From: Candidatus Promineofilum glycogenicum
Lineage (GTDB): Bacteria > Chloroflexota > Anaerolineae > Promineifilales > Promineifilaceae
Reading direction: 5' to 3'
Length of the DNA stretch: 64,000 nt
Assembly (NCBI GenBank): GCA_016707605.1
Contig: JADJHJ010000006.1
Location: 62,001 to 126,000 of the forward strand
Position numbers and translations under genes: made by a program. Each line of letters starts with the position of its first letter. Within the stretch, counting starts at the first letter, position 1. Below, piece after piece: positions 6,608-13,533 of this stretch. The notes under the pieces are model-generated. The model saw only the letters and a list, made by a program, of their open reading frames with translations. It was not told the origin of the DNA and did not search any database.

Positions 6608-7390
6608 TCACAAACTTGAACAAAACGATGGCGGAAGTATAGCAAAGGTGTTGGCCCTGTCAAGAGGAAAACATACTCTAGGTGGACTACAGTCCAGTTG
6701 GAGGAAGACGCAAGTACAGCTCAGGAGGTCTCTGAGCGGCCTGTCTGCGTGAGGACACTCCTCGGCTAGGTGCGCCTCGGCGTCCAACGCCCCCTGCGCC
6801 GCAGCCAACGTCGCCAACCCTTCGGCGATCATCGCCTCGCCCGCCTCGGCCAGCGCCTGGCTGTTGGCCGCCGCAGCCTCGGCCAGGTCAAGCCGCGCCT
6901 CGCCCTCGGCCACCTCCTCTTCGCCCAGCGCGCCGACGGTGGCGCTCGTCTCGTGCAGCGACTCCGACAAGGCGCGCACGGCCCCATAGCGCAGGATGTT
7001 GTCCACGGCCAGCTCGCGCAGGCGTTGGCTGCGGCTGAGCAGGAACTCCGACATGGTATCGAACGCCATCGCTGCCAGCACGTCGCTCAGGACGGCCAAC
7101 TCGCCGGAGATGGCCCCGATCTCGATCACATCCTCCAGGTCTTCCTCGTTGAGGGCGTGGACGACGGCGCTCATGGTGGTGATGTCGTCCGAGGCGGCCA
7201 GCATGTCCGCGCCCTGCATCAGGTCATTGACGCCGGCGGCCGACTCCAGGTCGCTCATGGACGCGCGCCGCTCGGCCAGGTGCAGCGCGCCGTGGCCGCG
7301 GGTCAACTGGTGGGCCACGTAGGCCGCGGTCATCGCCGCTTCGACCGTCTCCGGGTCGGGCGGGGCAAGGGGGTCGAGTTCGTCGGTCAT
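6608..7390 (-). CDS. hypothetical Ala/Glu-rich helical protein, C-terminus doubtful
   Basis: 260 residues, family not recognised. Residues about 1-205 are strongly helical and acidic, rich in Ala, Glu and Leu (for example LTRGHGALHLAERRASMSDLESAAGVNDLMQGADMLAASDDITTM and AAAANSQALAEAGEAMIAEGLATLAAAQGALDAEAHLAEE). There is no signal peptide or membrane segment, so it is probably cytoplasmic and possibly a coiled bundle. AGGAG precedes the ATG at 7390. The last 50 or so residues (CPHADRPLRDLLSCTCVFLQLD...) change abruptly to Cys/Pro/Phe-rich sequence and overlap the cysM promoter at 6636-6663. The native end therefore probably lies near 6770, and the tail is read-through after a frameshift or rearrangement. 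Confidence 0.6.
   Translation of the reverse strand: MTDELDPLAPPDPETVEAAMTAAYVAHQLTRGHGALHLAERRASMSDLESAAGVNDLMQGADMLAASDDITTMSAVVHALNEEDLEDVIEIGAISGELAVLSDVLAAMAFDTMSEFLLSRSQRLRELAVDNILRYGAVRALSESLHETSATVGALGEEEVAEGEARLDLAEAAAANSQALAEAGEAMIAEGLATLAAAQGALDAEAHLAEECPHADRPLRDLLSCTCVFLQLDCSPPRVCFPLDRANTFAILPPSFCSSL
6636..6663 (-). promoter_or_regulatory. strong sigma-70-type promoter of the cysM operon
   Basis: On the minus strand TTGACA (6663-6658) is followed after 16 bp by TATACT (6641-6636), with TGC just before it as an extended -10. Transcription would start near 6629, giving a leader of about 264 nt before the cysM ATG at 6365 and containing the structured element. Confidence 0.75.
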
Positions 7391-7437
7391 GATGCTTTCT
7401 CCTGTTCGATGATGGTTGAGGGTTTGGGGAGAATGAA

Positions 7438-7558
7438 ACCACAGATTACGCAGATTTCACAGATTAGCAGAGAAAGACCCGCAGAGAGGGGGGGGAGTTT
7501 AGAAAAAAAAAAAGAGATTTTGGTTGTGCTACTGCGTAATCTGCAAATCTGCGGATGA
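7438..7558. repeat. palindromic repeat, CAGATT family
   Basis: ACCACAGATTACGCAGATTTC at the left is mirrored by GCGTAATCTGCAAATCTGCGG at the right. About 65 bp between them include a run of seven G (7491) and a run of A (7505-7512). Confidence 0.7.
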
Positions 7559-7578
7559 TCACTCTTAATCTGCGGTTG

Positions 7579-8319
7579 CTATCTTCGGGACAGGACAGCG
7601 GCCACCGAGTAGACGATGAGCATCTGCGCCGGGCCATAGGTCAGCCAGATAACGTCGTCGATGAGCGGGAACGACAGGCCGCTGAACATCTCCCCGGCCA
7701 GGATGAGGTCGCTGAGCAGGAAGAGGGCCGTTCCCAGCGCCAGGGGCGCAAGCCGCCCTTCGGCCAGGGCCAGCCCCGTGGCCAGCCCGGCCGTCGTCGC
7801 CAGCAGCAGCGCGTAGGGCAAGGCGATCCAGTGGATGACCGTCACGCCTTCGCCGGCCGCGCCGCGCCGCGTAGAACGACAAAGTACCAGCCGATGAGGC
7901 CGACCAGCAGCCAGACGGCCAGGACGAGCCAGCGCCGCGAATCATCCAGCCCGGCCGCGCTGCTGTAGCGCAGGAAGGCGACGATGTAGAAGATGTGGCC
8001 GATGCCAAACGAGGCGATGCCGCCGATGACGTTGCGGCCGCCGGGCAGCCAGCCGGCCAGCGCCAGATCGCCGACGAAGCCGAAGGTCATGCCGATGGCA
8101 ATGAGCAGGGAGTAGTTGGCCGCCGGCCCGCCGCGGCTGAAGGCGTACCAACTCGAACGCGGCTACAACCAGCGTCGCCGATGACGCCATGCGCGTCCAG
8201 GCCGGCATGCGTCGGTCGCCTTCGCCAAGGAAGAAGCCGCCAAAGAGCAGCACGGCCCATAGAACGAGCAGGGCGATGAGCCAGGTGCGTTGCCAGGGTT
8301 GGGTGAGTGCGGTGAACAT
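7579..8319 (-). pseudogene. YhhN/TMEM86-like membrane protein (lysoplasmalogenase family), two frameshifts
   Basis: Three pieces in different frames join into one polytopic protein of about 245 residues. The first is MFTALTQPWQRTWLIALLVLWAVLLFGGFFLGEG...TLVVAAFE, the second WYAFSRGGPAANYSLLIAIGMTFGFVGDLALAG...GGIASFGIGHIFYIVAF, and the third VTVIHWIALPYALLLATTAG...LFLLSDLILAGEMFSG...WLTYGPAQMLIVYS. The paired GD(L)xLAG and SDxxLAG motifs and the spacing of about eight hydrophobic segments fit the YhhN family, whose eukaryotic members hydrolyse lysoplasmalogens. The breaks lie near 8147 (one extra base in GAGTTGG) and near 7855 (one base missing in CCGGCGAAGG). GGGAGC precedes the ATG at 8319. 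Sequence error and recent decay are both possible. Confidence 0.65.
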
Positions 8320-8328
8320 GATGCTCCC

Positions 8329-8416
8329 GGTGCATCCCACTTTCTGGAGTGGGTTGCACCTTCTTGAACTGTCGCCCCAGAAAGGTGCGACGCACTTCGG
8401 AAAGTGCGACGCACCT
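8329..8416. repeat. two adjacent related hairpins (GGTGCGACGCACTT family)
   Basis: GGTGCATCCCACT...AGTGGGTTGCACC (8329-8361) and GGTGCGACGCACTT...AAGTGCGACGCACC (8384-8415) are each about 33 bp, with 13- to 14-bp arms sharing a GGTGC/GCACC outline. They lie between the divergently transcribed YhhN-like gene and recD2. Confidence 0.65.
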
Positions 8417-8459
8417 GAGAGGAACTCTATCCGACTTCGGTCAGGGCGGCGAAATGGGG

Positions 8460-8465
8460 TAAAAT
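8460..8465 (+). promoter_or_regulatory. -10 box of leaderless recD2 promoter
   Basis: GGGGTAAAATTGCGGCA precedes the ATG. TAAAAT ends 7 bases before the start codon, and no Shine-Dalgarno sequence is present. Confidence 0.5.
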
Positions 8466-8472
8466 TGCGGCA

Positions 8473-10833
8473 ATGGAAGGCCCGCAACAGCTTACCGGCT
8501 CCGTAGAGCGCATCACCTTCTACAACGAAGAGAGCGGCTACACCGTCCTGCGCCTGAAGCCGGACAGCCGCGGCATGCTGCCCTACGCCCACGGCAAGTA
8601 CGCCGACCAGTTCATCACCGTCGTCGGCAACCTGCCGGCGCTCAACCCCGGCGAGTGGCTGAAGCTGACCGGCCAGTGGCTCAACCACCCCAAGCACGGC
8701 CGCCAGTTCCAGGTCGAAGTGTGCGAGCAGTCCGTCCCGGCCACGGCCGAGGGCATCAAGCGCTACCTCGGTTCGGGCATGGTGCGCGGCGTGGGCAAGG
8801 TGATGGCCGAACGCATCGTCAACCGCTTCGGGGCCGAGACGCTGGACGTGATCGACGACCAGCCGGAGCGGCTGCGCGAGGTGCTGGGCATCGGCCAGAA
8901 GCGGGTGGACAACATCATCAAGGCCTGGCAGGAGCAGCGGGCCATCAAGGACGTGATGGTCTTTCTCCACAGCCACGGCATCAGCACCCATCTGGCGGTG
9001 AAGATCTACAAGCAGTATGGCGACCAGTCGCTGGCCGTCGTCCAGTCCACCCCCTACCGGCTGGTGCAGGACATCCACGGCATCGGCTTCAAGACGGCCG
9101 ACAAGATCGCCCAGGCCCTCGGCCTGCCGTTCGACGACCCGGCGCGCATCGAGGCCGGCATCCACTACACGCTGAGCAAGATGGCCGACGACGGCCACGT
9201 CTACGCGCCGCAGGCCGAACTGGAGCCGGCGGCGGCCGACATCCTGCAAGTTCCGGCCGAGCGCGTCACGGCTGTATTGGAAGCATTGGAGAACAGCGAA
9301 CTCGTGCGCCGCGAGACAATTCAAGTGGCGGGTGGCGAGGGGCGGGTGGCGAGTAGCAAGAAAAACGTGGCGGGTGGCGAGAGGCGAGTGGTGAGTGAAG
9401 AACCACCAACGACCAATGACCAACGACCCATTAGCTACGACCTCTCCGACCCCGCCACTCGCCACTCGCCACCCGCCACCCTGCGAGAAGAACAAGCCAT
9501 CTATCTACCCGCCCTCTACTTCTCCGAGACGGGGCTGACGCGGCAGGTGCGGCGGGTGGTGGAGCATCCTACCAGCCGGCTGGCAAAAATTAGGAATTAC
9601 GAATTAGGAATTAGGAATAAAGAACCGGGGACGGCGGCGGCGCTGACCGCGCAACAACAGCAGGCGGTCAACGCGGCGCTGAGCCACAAGCTGACCATCC
9701 TGACCGGCGGGCCGGGCACGGGCAAGACGACGACCATCAACAACCTGCTCAACACCCTCGACGCCGCCGGCCACTCCTACGTCCTGGCCTCGCCCACCGG
9801 CCGGGCGGCCAAGCGCGTGACCGAGGCCACCGGCCGCGAGGCCAAGACCATCCACCGCCTGCTGGAGTTCAAGCCGGGCGAAGGCTTCGGCCGCAACGAC
9901 CACAACCCTATCGACGCCGACCTGGTCATCATTGACGAGGCGTCGATGCTCGACCTGGTGCTGGCCTACAACCTGCTCAAAGCCATCGACTCGGCCAGCC
10001 ACCTGCTGCTCGTCGGCGATGTGGATCAACTGCCGTCGGTCGGCGCGGGCGACGTGTTGCGCGATCTGATCGCCTCCGACGTGGCCGCCGTCATCCGGCT
10101 GGAGACGATCTTCCGCCAGGCGGCCGGCTCGCTCATCATCCGCAATGCCCATCGCATCAATCAGGGGTTGATGCCGGAGACCGACCAGGGGCCAGGGGCC
10201 TCTGACTTCTACCTGTTCGTCAAGGAAGAGCCGGAGGAGACGGCCGACCTGCTAGTCGACATCGTCGCCCGGCGCGCCCCGGCCAAGTTCGGCCTCGACC
10301 CGTTCGACGACATCCAGGTGCTGGCGCCGATGTACAACGGGCAGGCGGGCGTCAGCCGGCTGAACCAGTTGCTCCAGGAAACGCTCAACCCGCCCGGCCG
10401 CCAGCCGGAGCGCCGCCTGGGCGGCCGCACCTTCCGCGTCGGCGACAAGGTGATGCAAACAGTCAACAACTACGACAAAAGCGTCTATAATGGGGACATC
10501 GGGCGCGTGACGGCCATCGACATTATTGGTCAGACGCTGACCGTGGCCATCGACGGCGCGCCGGTGGTCTATGACTTTCTGGAGGCCGACGAGCTGATCC
10601 ACGCCTACGCCGTCAGCGTCCACAAGTCGCAGGGGTCGGAGTATCCATGTGTCGTCATGCCGGTGGTGGTGCAGCACTATATGATGCTCCAGCGCAATCT
10701 GCTATACACGGCCATCACGCGGGCGCGGCGGCTGGTCATCCTGGTCGGCACGCGCCGGGCCATCCAGATCGCCGTCCGCACCAACCCCGTCGCCCAACGC
10801 CACACCGCGCTCGATTGGCGACTGAAACAGTAA
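8473..10833 (+). CDS. recD2: RecD2-type ATP-dependent 5'-3' DNA helicase
   Basis: A 786-residue SF1B helicase of the RecD2 (RecD-like, RecBC-independent) type, acting in DNA repair and replication-fork processing. The N-terminal OB-like domain (LTGSVERITFYNEESGYTVLRL) is followed by helix-hairpin-helix segments (GVGKVMAERIV, VLGIGQKRVDNI, IHGIGFKTADKIA). The motor has Walker A LTGGPGTGKTTTI (about 412-424), ASPTGRAAKRV, Walker B LVIIDEASMLD, VGDVDQLPSVGAGDVL, a UvrD-like C-domain with GDKVMQTVNNYDKSVYNGDIG, and HAYAVSVHKSQGSEYP. Two stretches (residues about 285-338 and 371-382) are translated intergenic-type repeats placed in frame between the N-terminal region and the motor. The ATG at 8473 follows a -10 box by 7 bases. 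Function is probably retained, because all motor motifs are intact. Confidence 0.93.
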   Translation: MEGPQQLTGSVERITFYNEESGYTVLRLKPDSRGMLPYAHGKYADQFITVVGNLPALNPGEWLKLTGQWLNHPKHGRQFQVEVCEQSVPATAEGIKRYLGSGMVRGVGKVMAERIVNRFGAETLDVIDDQPERLREVLGIGQKRVDNIIKAWQEQRAIKDVMVFLHSHGISTHLAVKIYKQYGDQSLAVVQSTPYRLVQDIHGIGFKTADKIAQALGLPFDDPARIEAGIHYTLSKMADDGHVYAPQAELEPAAADILQVPAERVTAVLEALENSELVRRETIQVAGGEGRVASSKKNVAGGERRVVSEEPPTTNDQRPISYDLSDPATRHSPPATLREEQAIYLPALYFSETGLTRQVRRVVEHPTSRLAKIRNYELGIRNKEPGTAAALTAQQQQAVNAALSHKLTILTGGPGTGKTTTINNLLNTLDAAGHSYVLASPTGRAAKRVTEATGREAKTIHRLLEFKPGEGFGRNDHNPIDADLVIIDEASMLDLVLAYNLLKAIDSASHLLLVGDVDQLPSVGAGDVLRDLIASDVAAVIRLETIFRQAAGSLIIRNAHRINQGLMPETDQGPGASDFYLFVKEEPEETADLLVDIVARRAPAKFGLDPFDDIQVLAPMYNGQAGVSRLNQLLQETLNPPGRQPERRLGGRTFRVGDKVMQTVNNYDKSVYNGDIGRVTAIDIIGQTLTVAIDGAPVVYDFLEADELIHAYAVSVHKSQGSEYPCVVMPVVVQHYMMLQRNLLYTAITRARRLVILVGTRRAIQIAVRTNPVAQRHTALDWRLKQ
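9326..9482. repeat. GGCGGGTGGCGAG repeat embedded in frame in recD2
   Basis: GTGGCGGGTGGCGAGGGGCG (9326 onward) is mirrored by GCCACTCGCCACTCGCCACC at the right end. The interior holds CCAACGACCAATGACCAACG, a piece of a second family. The same sequences occur between genes at 40452-40523 and 4442-4493. Translated, they give QVAGGEGRVASSKK...DPATRHSPPATL. Confidence 0.75.
9586..9620. repeat. AATTAGGAATTACGAATTAGG repeat embedded in recD2
   Basis: A low-GC tandem-like stretch of AATTAGGAATTACGAATT units inside a GC-rich gene, read as KIRNYELGIRNKEPG. Its base composition is unlike the flanking helicase sequence. Confidence 0.65.
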
Positions 10834-10846
10834 CCCATGAAGAAGG

Positions 10847-10923
10847 AACCACAGATTACGCAGATTTCACAGATTACAAGAACTCGCCGGTGAGGGTTCT
10901 TGTAATCTGCGTAATCTGTGGTT
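10847..10923. repeat. palindromic repeat, CAGATT family (near-perfect hairpin)
   Basis: AACCACAGATTACGCAGATT...AGAACTCGCC is mirrored by GGTGAGGGTTCTTGTAATCT...GTGGTT, giving arms of about 38 bp. It occupies the whole gap between recD2 and the thiolase gene. Confidence 0.8.
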
Positions 10924-10944
10924 ATGCCTCTTAAGGAGATCGAC

Positions 10945-12204
10945 ATGAAGAAGCTCAACCGCGGCGTCGCCGTGGTCGGGACGGGGATGAGCCAGTTCGG
11001 CTCCTTCCCGGAGAAGACCACCCGCGACTTATTCGTCGAAGCCTTCCAGGACATGCGCGCCTCGGTCGACCGCGGCCTGGACCCCAACGACATCGAGGCC
11101 GTCTACATCGGCAACTACAGCAGCGACCTGTTCGAGGGGCAGGGCCACACCGCGCCGATCATGGCCGACTGGGTGGGGCTGGCCCCGCGGCCGGCCACGC
11201 GCGTCGAGGACGCCTGCGCCAGCGGCGGCGTGGCCCTGCGCCAGGGGATTCTGGCCGTCGCCTCCGGCCTCTATGACGTGGTGCTCGTCGGCGGCATCGA
11301 GAAGATGAGCAACCTGCCCATCAGCGGCGTCACCGACGCGCTGGCCACGGCCGGCGACGTGTCGTTCGAGATTCCGGCCGGCTTCACCTTCCCCGGCTTC
11401 TACGCCGCCATGGCCACGGCCTACATGCACCGCTATGGCGCGTCGGCCGACGCCCTATTGCGCGTGGGTATCAAGAACCACGACAACGGCGCGCTGAACC
11501 CCAAGGCCCAGTTCCGCGCCCGCATCGCCGACCTGATGGCCGGACGCATCGCCAAGGCGCAGCAGAAGGGGCTGCCCGTGCCCGAGTGGCAGACGGAGAT
11601 GGACTTCCTCCACGACGACGGGGCCAACCCGCCCATCGCCTGGCCGCTGCGGCTATTCGACTGCTCGCCCGTCACCGACGGCGCGGCGGCGGTGCTGCTG
11701 GTCAGCGAAGAGATCGCCCGCCGCTTCAGCGACGCCCCGCTCTACGTCATCGGCACGGGCCAGGCCAGCGACACCTCCGCCCTGCACGACCGGCCGGAGC
11801 TGACCGCCCTGCGCGCCGCCGGGGCCGCGGCCCGGCAAGCCTACGAGATGGCCGGCGTCACCGCCGGCGACATCAAGATCGCCGAAGTCCACGACTGCTT
11901 CACCATCGCCGAAATCATCGCCACCGAAGACCTGGGCTTCTTCGCTCCGGGCACGGGGCACGAGGCGGCCGAAGAGGGGCTGACCAGCCGCCACGGGCCG
12001 AAGCCGGTCAACACCTCCGGCGGGCTGAAGTCGAAGGGCCACCCCGTCGGCGCGTCGGGCACGGCCCAGGTGGTCGAGGTGTGGAAGCAGATGCGCGGCG
12101 CGGCCGGCGAGCGGCAGGTCGAGCGCGACGTTGACCTGGCCCTGACCCACAACGTGGGCGGGACGGGGCAGACGTGTGTGGTGCATGTGTATGAGCGGCG
12201 GTAG
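10945..12204 (+). CDS. thiolase family acetyl-CoA acetyltransferase (SCP-x-like)
   Basis: A 419-residue thiolase-superfamily enzyme. MKKLNRGVAVVGTGMSQFG is the typical start. The nucleophile cysteine lies in RVEDACASGGVALRQG, the histidine of the second motif in EVHDCFTIAEI, and the C-terminal loop is NTSGGLKSKGHPVGASGTAQ. The glycine-rich end (NVGGTGQTCVVHVYERR) is the family's usual closing strand. ATG at 10945 is chosen because AAGGAG stands 7 bases upstream, rather than the longer start at 10918. The DUF35-type gene that follows (12369) is the usual partner of this subclass. The pair would act in beta-oxidation or in acyl-CoA side-chain degradation or condensation; the substrate is not predictable. 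Confidence 0.9.
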   Translation: MKKLNRGVAVVGTGMSQFGSFPEKTTRDLFVEAFQDMRASVDRGLDPNDIEAVYIGNYSSDLFEGQGHTAPIMADWVGLAPRPATRVEDACASGGVALRQGILAVASGLYDVVLVGGIEKMSNLPISGVTDALATAGDVSFEIPAGFTFPGFYAAMATAYMHRYGASADALLRVGIKNHDNGALNPKAQFRARIADLMAGRIAKAQQKGLPVPEWQTEMDFLHDDGANPPIAWPLRLFDCSPVTDGAAAVLLVSEEIARRFSDAPLYVIGTGQASDTSALHDRPELTALRAAGAAARQAYEMAGVTAGDIKIAEVHDCFTIAEIIATEDLGFFAPGTGHEAAEEGLTSRHGPKPVNTSGGLKSKGHPVGASGTAQVVEVWKQMRGAAGERQVERDVDLALTHNVGGTGQTCVVHVYERR

Positions 12205-12345
12205 GCAGTAAGCAGTAGACAGTATCCAGTAATCAGTAGGTCAGTAGGTCAGTAGGTCAGGGCGGCGGGGCAAGGTCGCAAAATGCCAAGTAGAATAAAT
12301 CTTTTGCGTCCTTGGTGGTCTTGGCCATCTTTGCGTGAGGTTCTT
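12205..12345. repeat. CAGTAGGTCAGTAGGTC repeat followed by a CGCAAAG-family monomer
   Basis: The first part (12205-12260) is a run of CAGTAAGCAGTAGACAGT and CAGTAGGTCAGTAGGTCAG. The second (12300-12345) is TTTTGCGTCCTTGGTGGTC...TTTGCGTGAGG. Two families fill the gap between the thiolase and DUF35 genes. Confidence 0.65.
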
Positions 12346-12368
12346 TATTCTTTTACGAGAGTTGAACC

Positions 12369-12806
12369 ATGACAGACAAGGCAACCACGGCGGAGCGGCC
12401 GTTTACGTTGGCGTCGTTTCAGGCGTATATGAACGAGGGGCGGTTGATGGGGTCGCGCAATAAAGCGACGGGCGAGGTGTTCGCCCCGCCGCGGCCGATC
12501 GACCCGGCCACCCACGGCGATGATATGGAGTGGGTAGAGCTGTCGGGCCGGGGGACGCTGGCGGCGTTCACCTCGGTCTACATTGGCACGTCGGCCATGA
12601 TCGCCGCCGGCTACGACCGCAAGAAGCCCTACGTGGCCGGAGTGGTCGAACTGGCAGAGGGGCCGCGCATCAGCGCCCAGATTCTAGGGCTGGACGCGGC
12701 GCGGCCGGATATGGCTTGGATCGGGCGACCGCTGCGGGCGACGTTCGTCGAGCGCGGCGAAGGGGAAAAGAGGCGGGCCTATCTGGCGTTTGAGGCGATC
12801 GTATAA
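12369..12806 (+). CDS. DUF35-type OB-fold protein, thiolase partner, zinc ribbon degenerate
   Basis: 145 residues. The OB-fold core WVELSGRGTLAAFTSVYIGTSAMIAAGYDRKKPYVAGVVELAEGPRISAQILG is typical of the DUF35/ChsH2-like family. These proteins bind acyl-CoA and assemble with thiolases or hydratases. The N-terminal rubredoxin-like zinc ribbon is replaced by GRLMGSRNKATGEVFAPPRPIDP, which keeps the length and the FxPPRP motif but has no cysteine, so it cannot bind zinc in the usual way. It lies downstream of the thiolase on the same strand, separated only by repeats. Its role as accessory subunit is inferred from family and position. Confidence 0.82.
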   Translation: MTDKATTAERPFTLASFQAYMNEGRLMGSRNKATGEVFAPPRPIDPATHGDDMEWVELSGRGTLAAFTSVYIGTSAMIAAGYDRKKPYVAGVVELAEGPRISAQILGLDAARPDMAWIGRPLRATFVERGEGEKRRAYLAFEAIV

Positions 12807-12840
12807 GCAAAGTTAGCGTAGCGGGTTTTCCATCGTCATC

Positions 12841-13170
12841 TTACAATCCAAGCCACTGGCGAAGGGACCTGTCTAATTTCTTCTGATCGGATGCGCTAAG
12901 CTTGCCAACTGCGCGAATGATCAAAGAACTATTAACTGTATAGATGCCGCGTTTGACAGCGCTGGGCACGTTGAGCTTGGCTTCTTTCCAATCGTTGAGA
13001 ACGAACTCTCCTGGTAAAAGCCGCGCGATGCGACTTGTCAGCGCGACGACGATCACATCCTCAGAGGGGTGAACAGGACTAATAATCGCTGCTGGTCTAA
13101 CTTTACCGCCGGATAGGTCGGAGAAGGGGTAGTGAACGAGTATGATCTCATGCCGCAAGTAATTCGGCAT
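12841..13170 (-). CDS. MazF/PemK-type toxin endoribonuclease
   Basis: 109 residues with the PemK-like barrel: RHEIILVHYPFSDLSGGKVRPAAIIS (the conserved basic-Arg-Pro strand), VIVVALTSRIARLLPGEFVLNDWKEAKLNVPSAVKRGIYTV, and a helical end. MazF-type toxins cleave mRNA at short motifs. The ATG at 13170 is chosen because translation from the next upstream start would cover the whole antitoxin tail. It overlaps the antitoxin gene by 23 bp, indicating translational coupling. This is the second of four toxin-antitoxin pairs in the first 29 kb. Confidence 0.83.
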   Translation of the reverse strand: MPNYLRHEIILVHYPFSDLSGGKVRPAAIISPVHPSEDVIVVALTSRIARLLPGEFVLNDWKEAKLNVPSAVKRGIYTVNSSLIIRAVGKLSASDQKKLDRSLRQWLGL

Positions 13171-13351
13171 AGATGTCGTCCTCCTCGTTATCCCAGATGG
13201 CATCGAGAGAGCTACGGGCAGCATCTAGCCAGAAGGTTTGGTCCTCTTCTGAAATAACGGTGATCAGTACCCGTTGACCGTCTCGTAAGTCAACAGGTTC
13301 TTCAGGTAGGATTTTCCCGTCACGAACAACAGCCCATATCGTGTTCATCAT
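13148..13351 (-). CDS. antitoxin of the MazF-type pair
   Basis: 67 residues: MMNTIWAVVRDGKILPEEPVDLRDGQRVLITVI is a small beta-rich DNA-binding module like those of AbrB/AF2212-type antitoxins. It is followed by an acidic helical tail (WDNEEDDIYAELLAA) that would block the toxin. It comes first in the pair and overlaps the toxin by 23 bp. Family naming is tentative, but the position and the two-part structure are typical. Confidence 0.75.
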   Translation of the reverse strand: MMNTIWAVVRDGKILPEEPVDLRDGQRVLITVISEEDQTFWLDAARSSLDAIWDNEEDDIYAELLAA

Positions 13352-13492
13352 TATTCGTTGCCTCCAGCGTCGGCGTTTATTTCTTTGTTATCTCCAACTC
13401 CAGGGCAAATTCGCACTACTCTATTGTGCTAACATACTAGCACGCTGCCCACGATTCTCAAAAACCGCCCTTCCGCCAGAAACCGACATCGT

Positions 13493-13527
13493 TTCGTAAC
13501 GTTCAGCAGACGATCCCCCGCTATACT
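13493..13527 (+). promoter_or_regulatory. SARP-like operator plus -10 box, site A
   Basis: TTCGTAACGTTCAGCAGACG...(13493 onward) contains the heptamers AACGTTC and GACGATC with an 11-bp period. The second heptamer ends 6 bp before TATACT (13522-13527). The ATG of the downstream membrane protein is at 13534, so the message is leaderless. Sites at 24515, 27637 and 30570 share sequence, spacing and orientation. Confidence 0.7.
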
Positions 13528-13533
13528 AGGCCC

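Noticed and set aside
7942..9495. Long minus-strand open frame (517 codons) over recD2 and the YhhN-like gene
   Set aside because: It is the opposite-strand shadow of recD2 in GC-rich sequence. Its translation is low-complexity Val/Gly/His/Arg, and only its C-terminal part overlaps the real YhhN-like reading frame.
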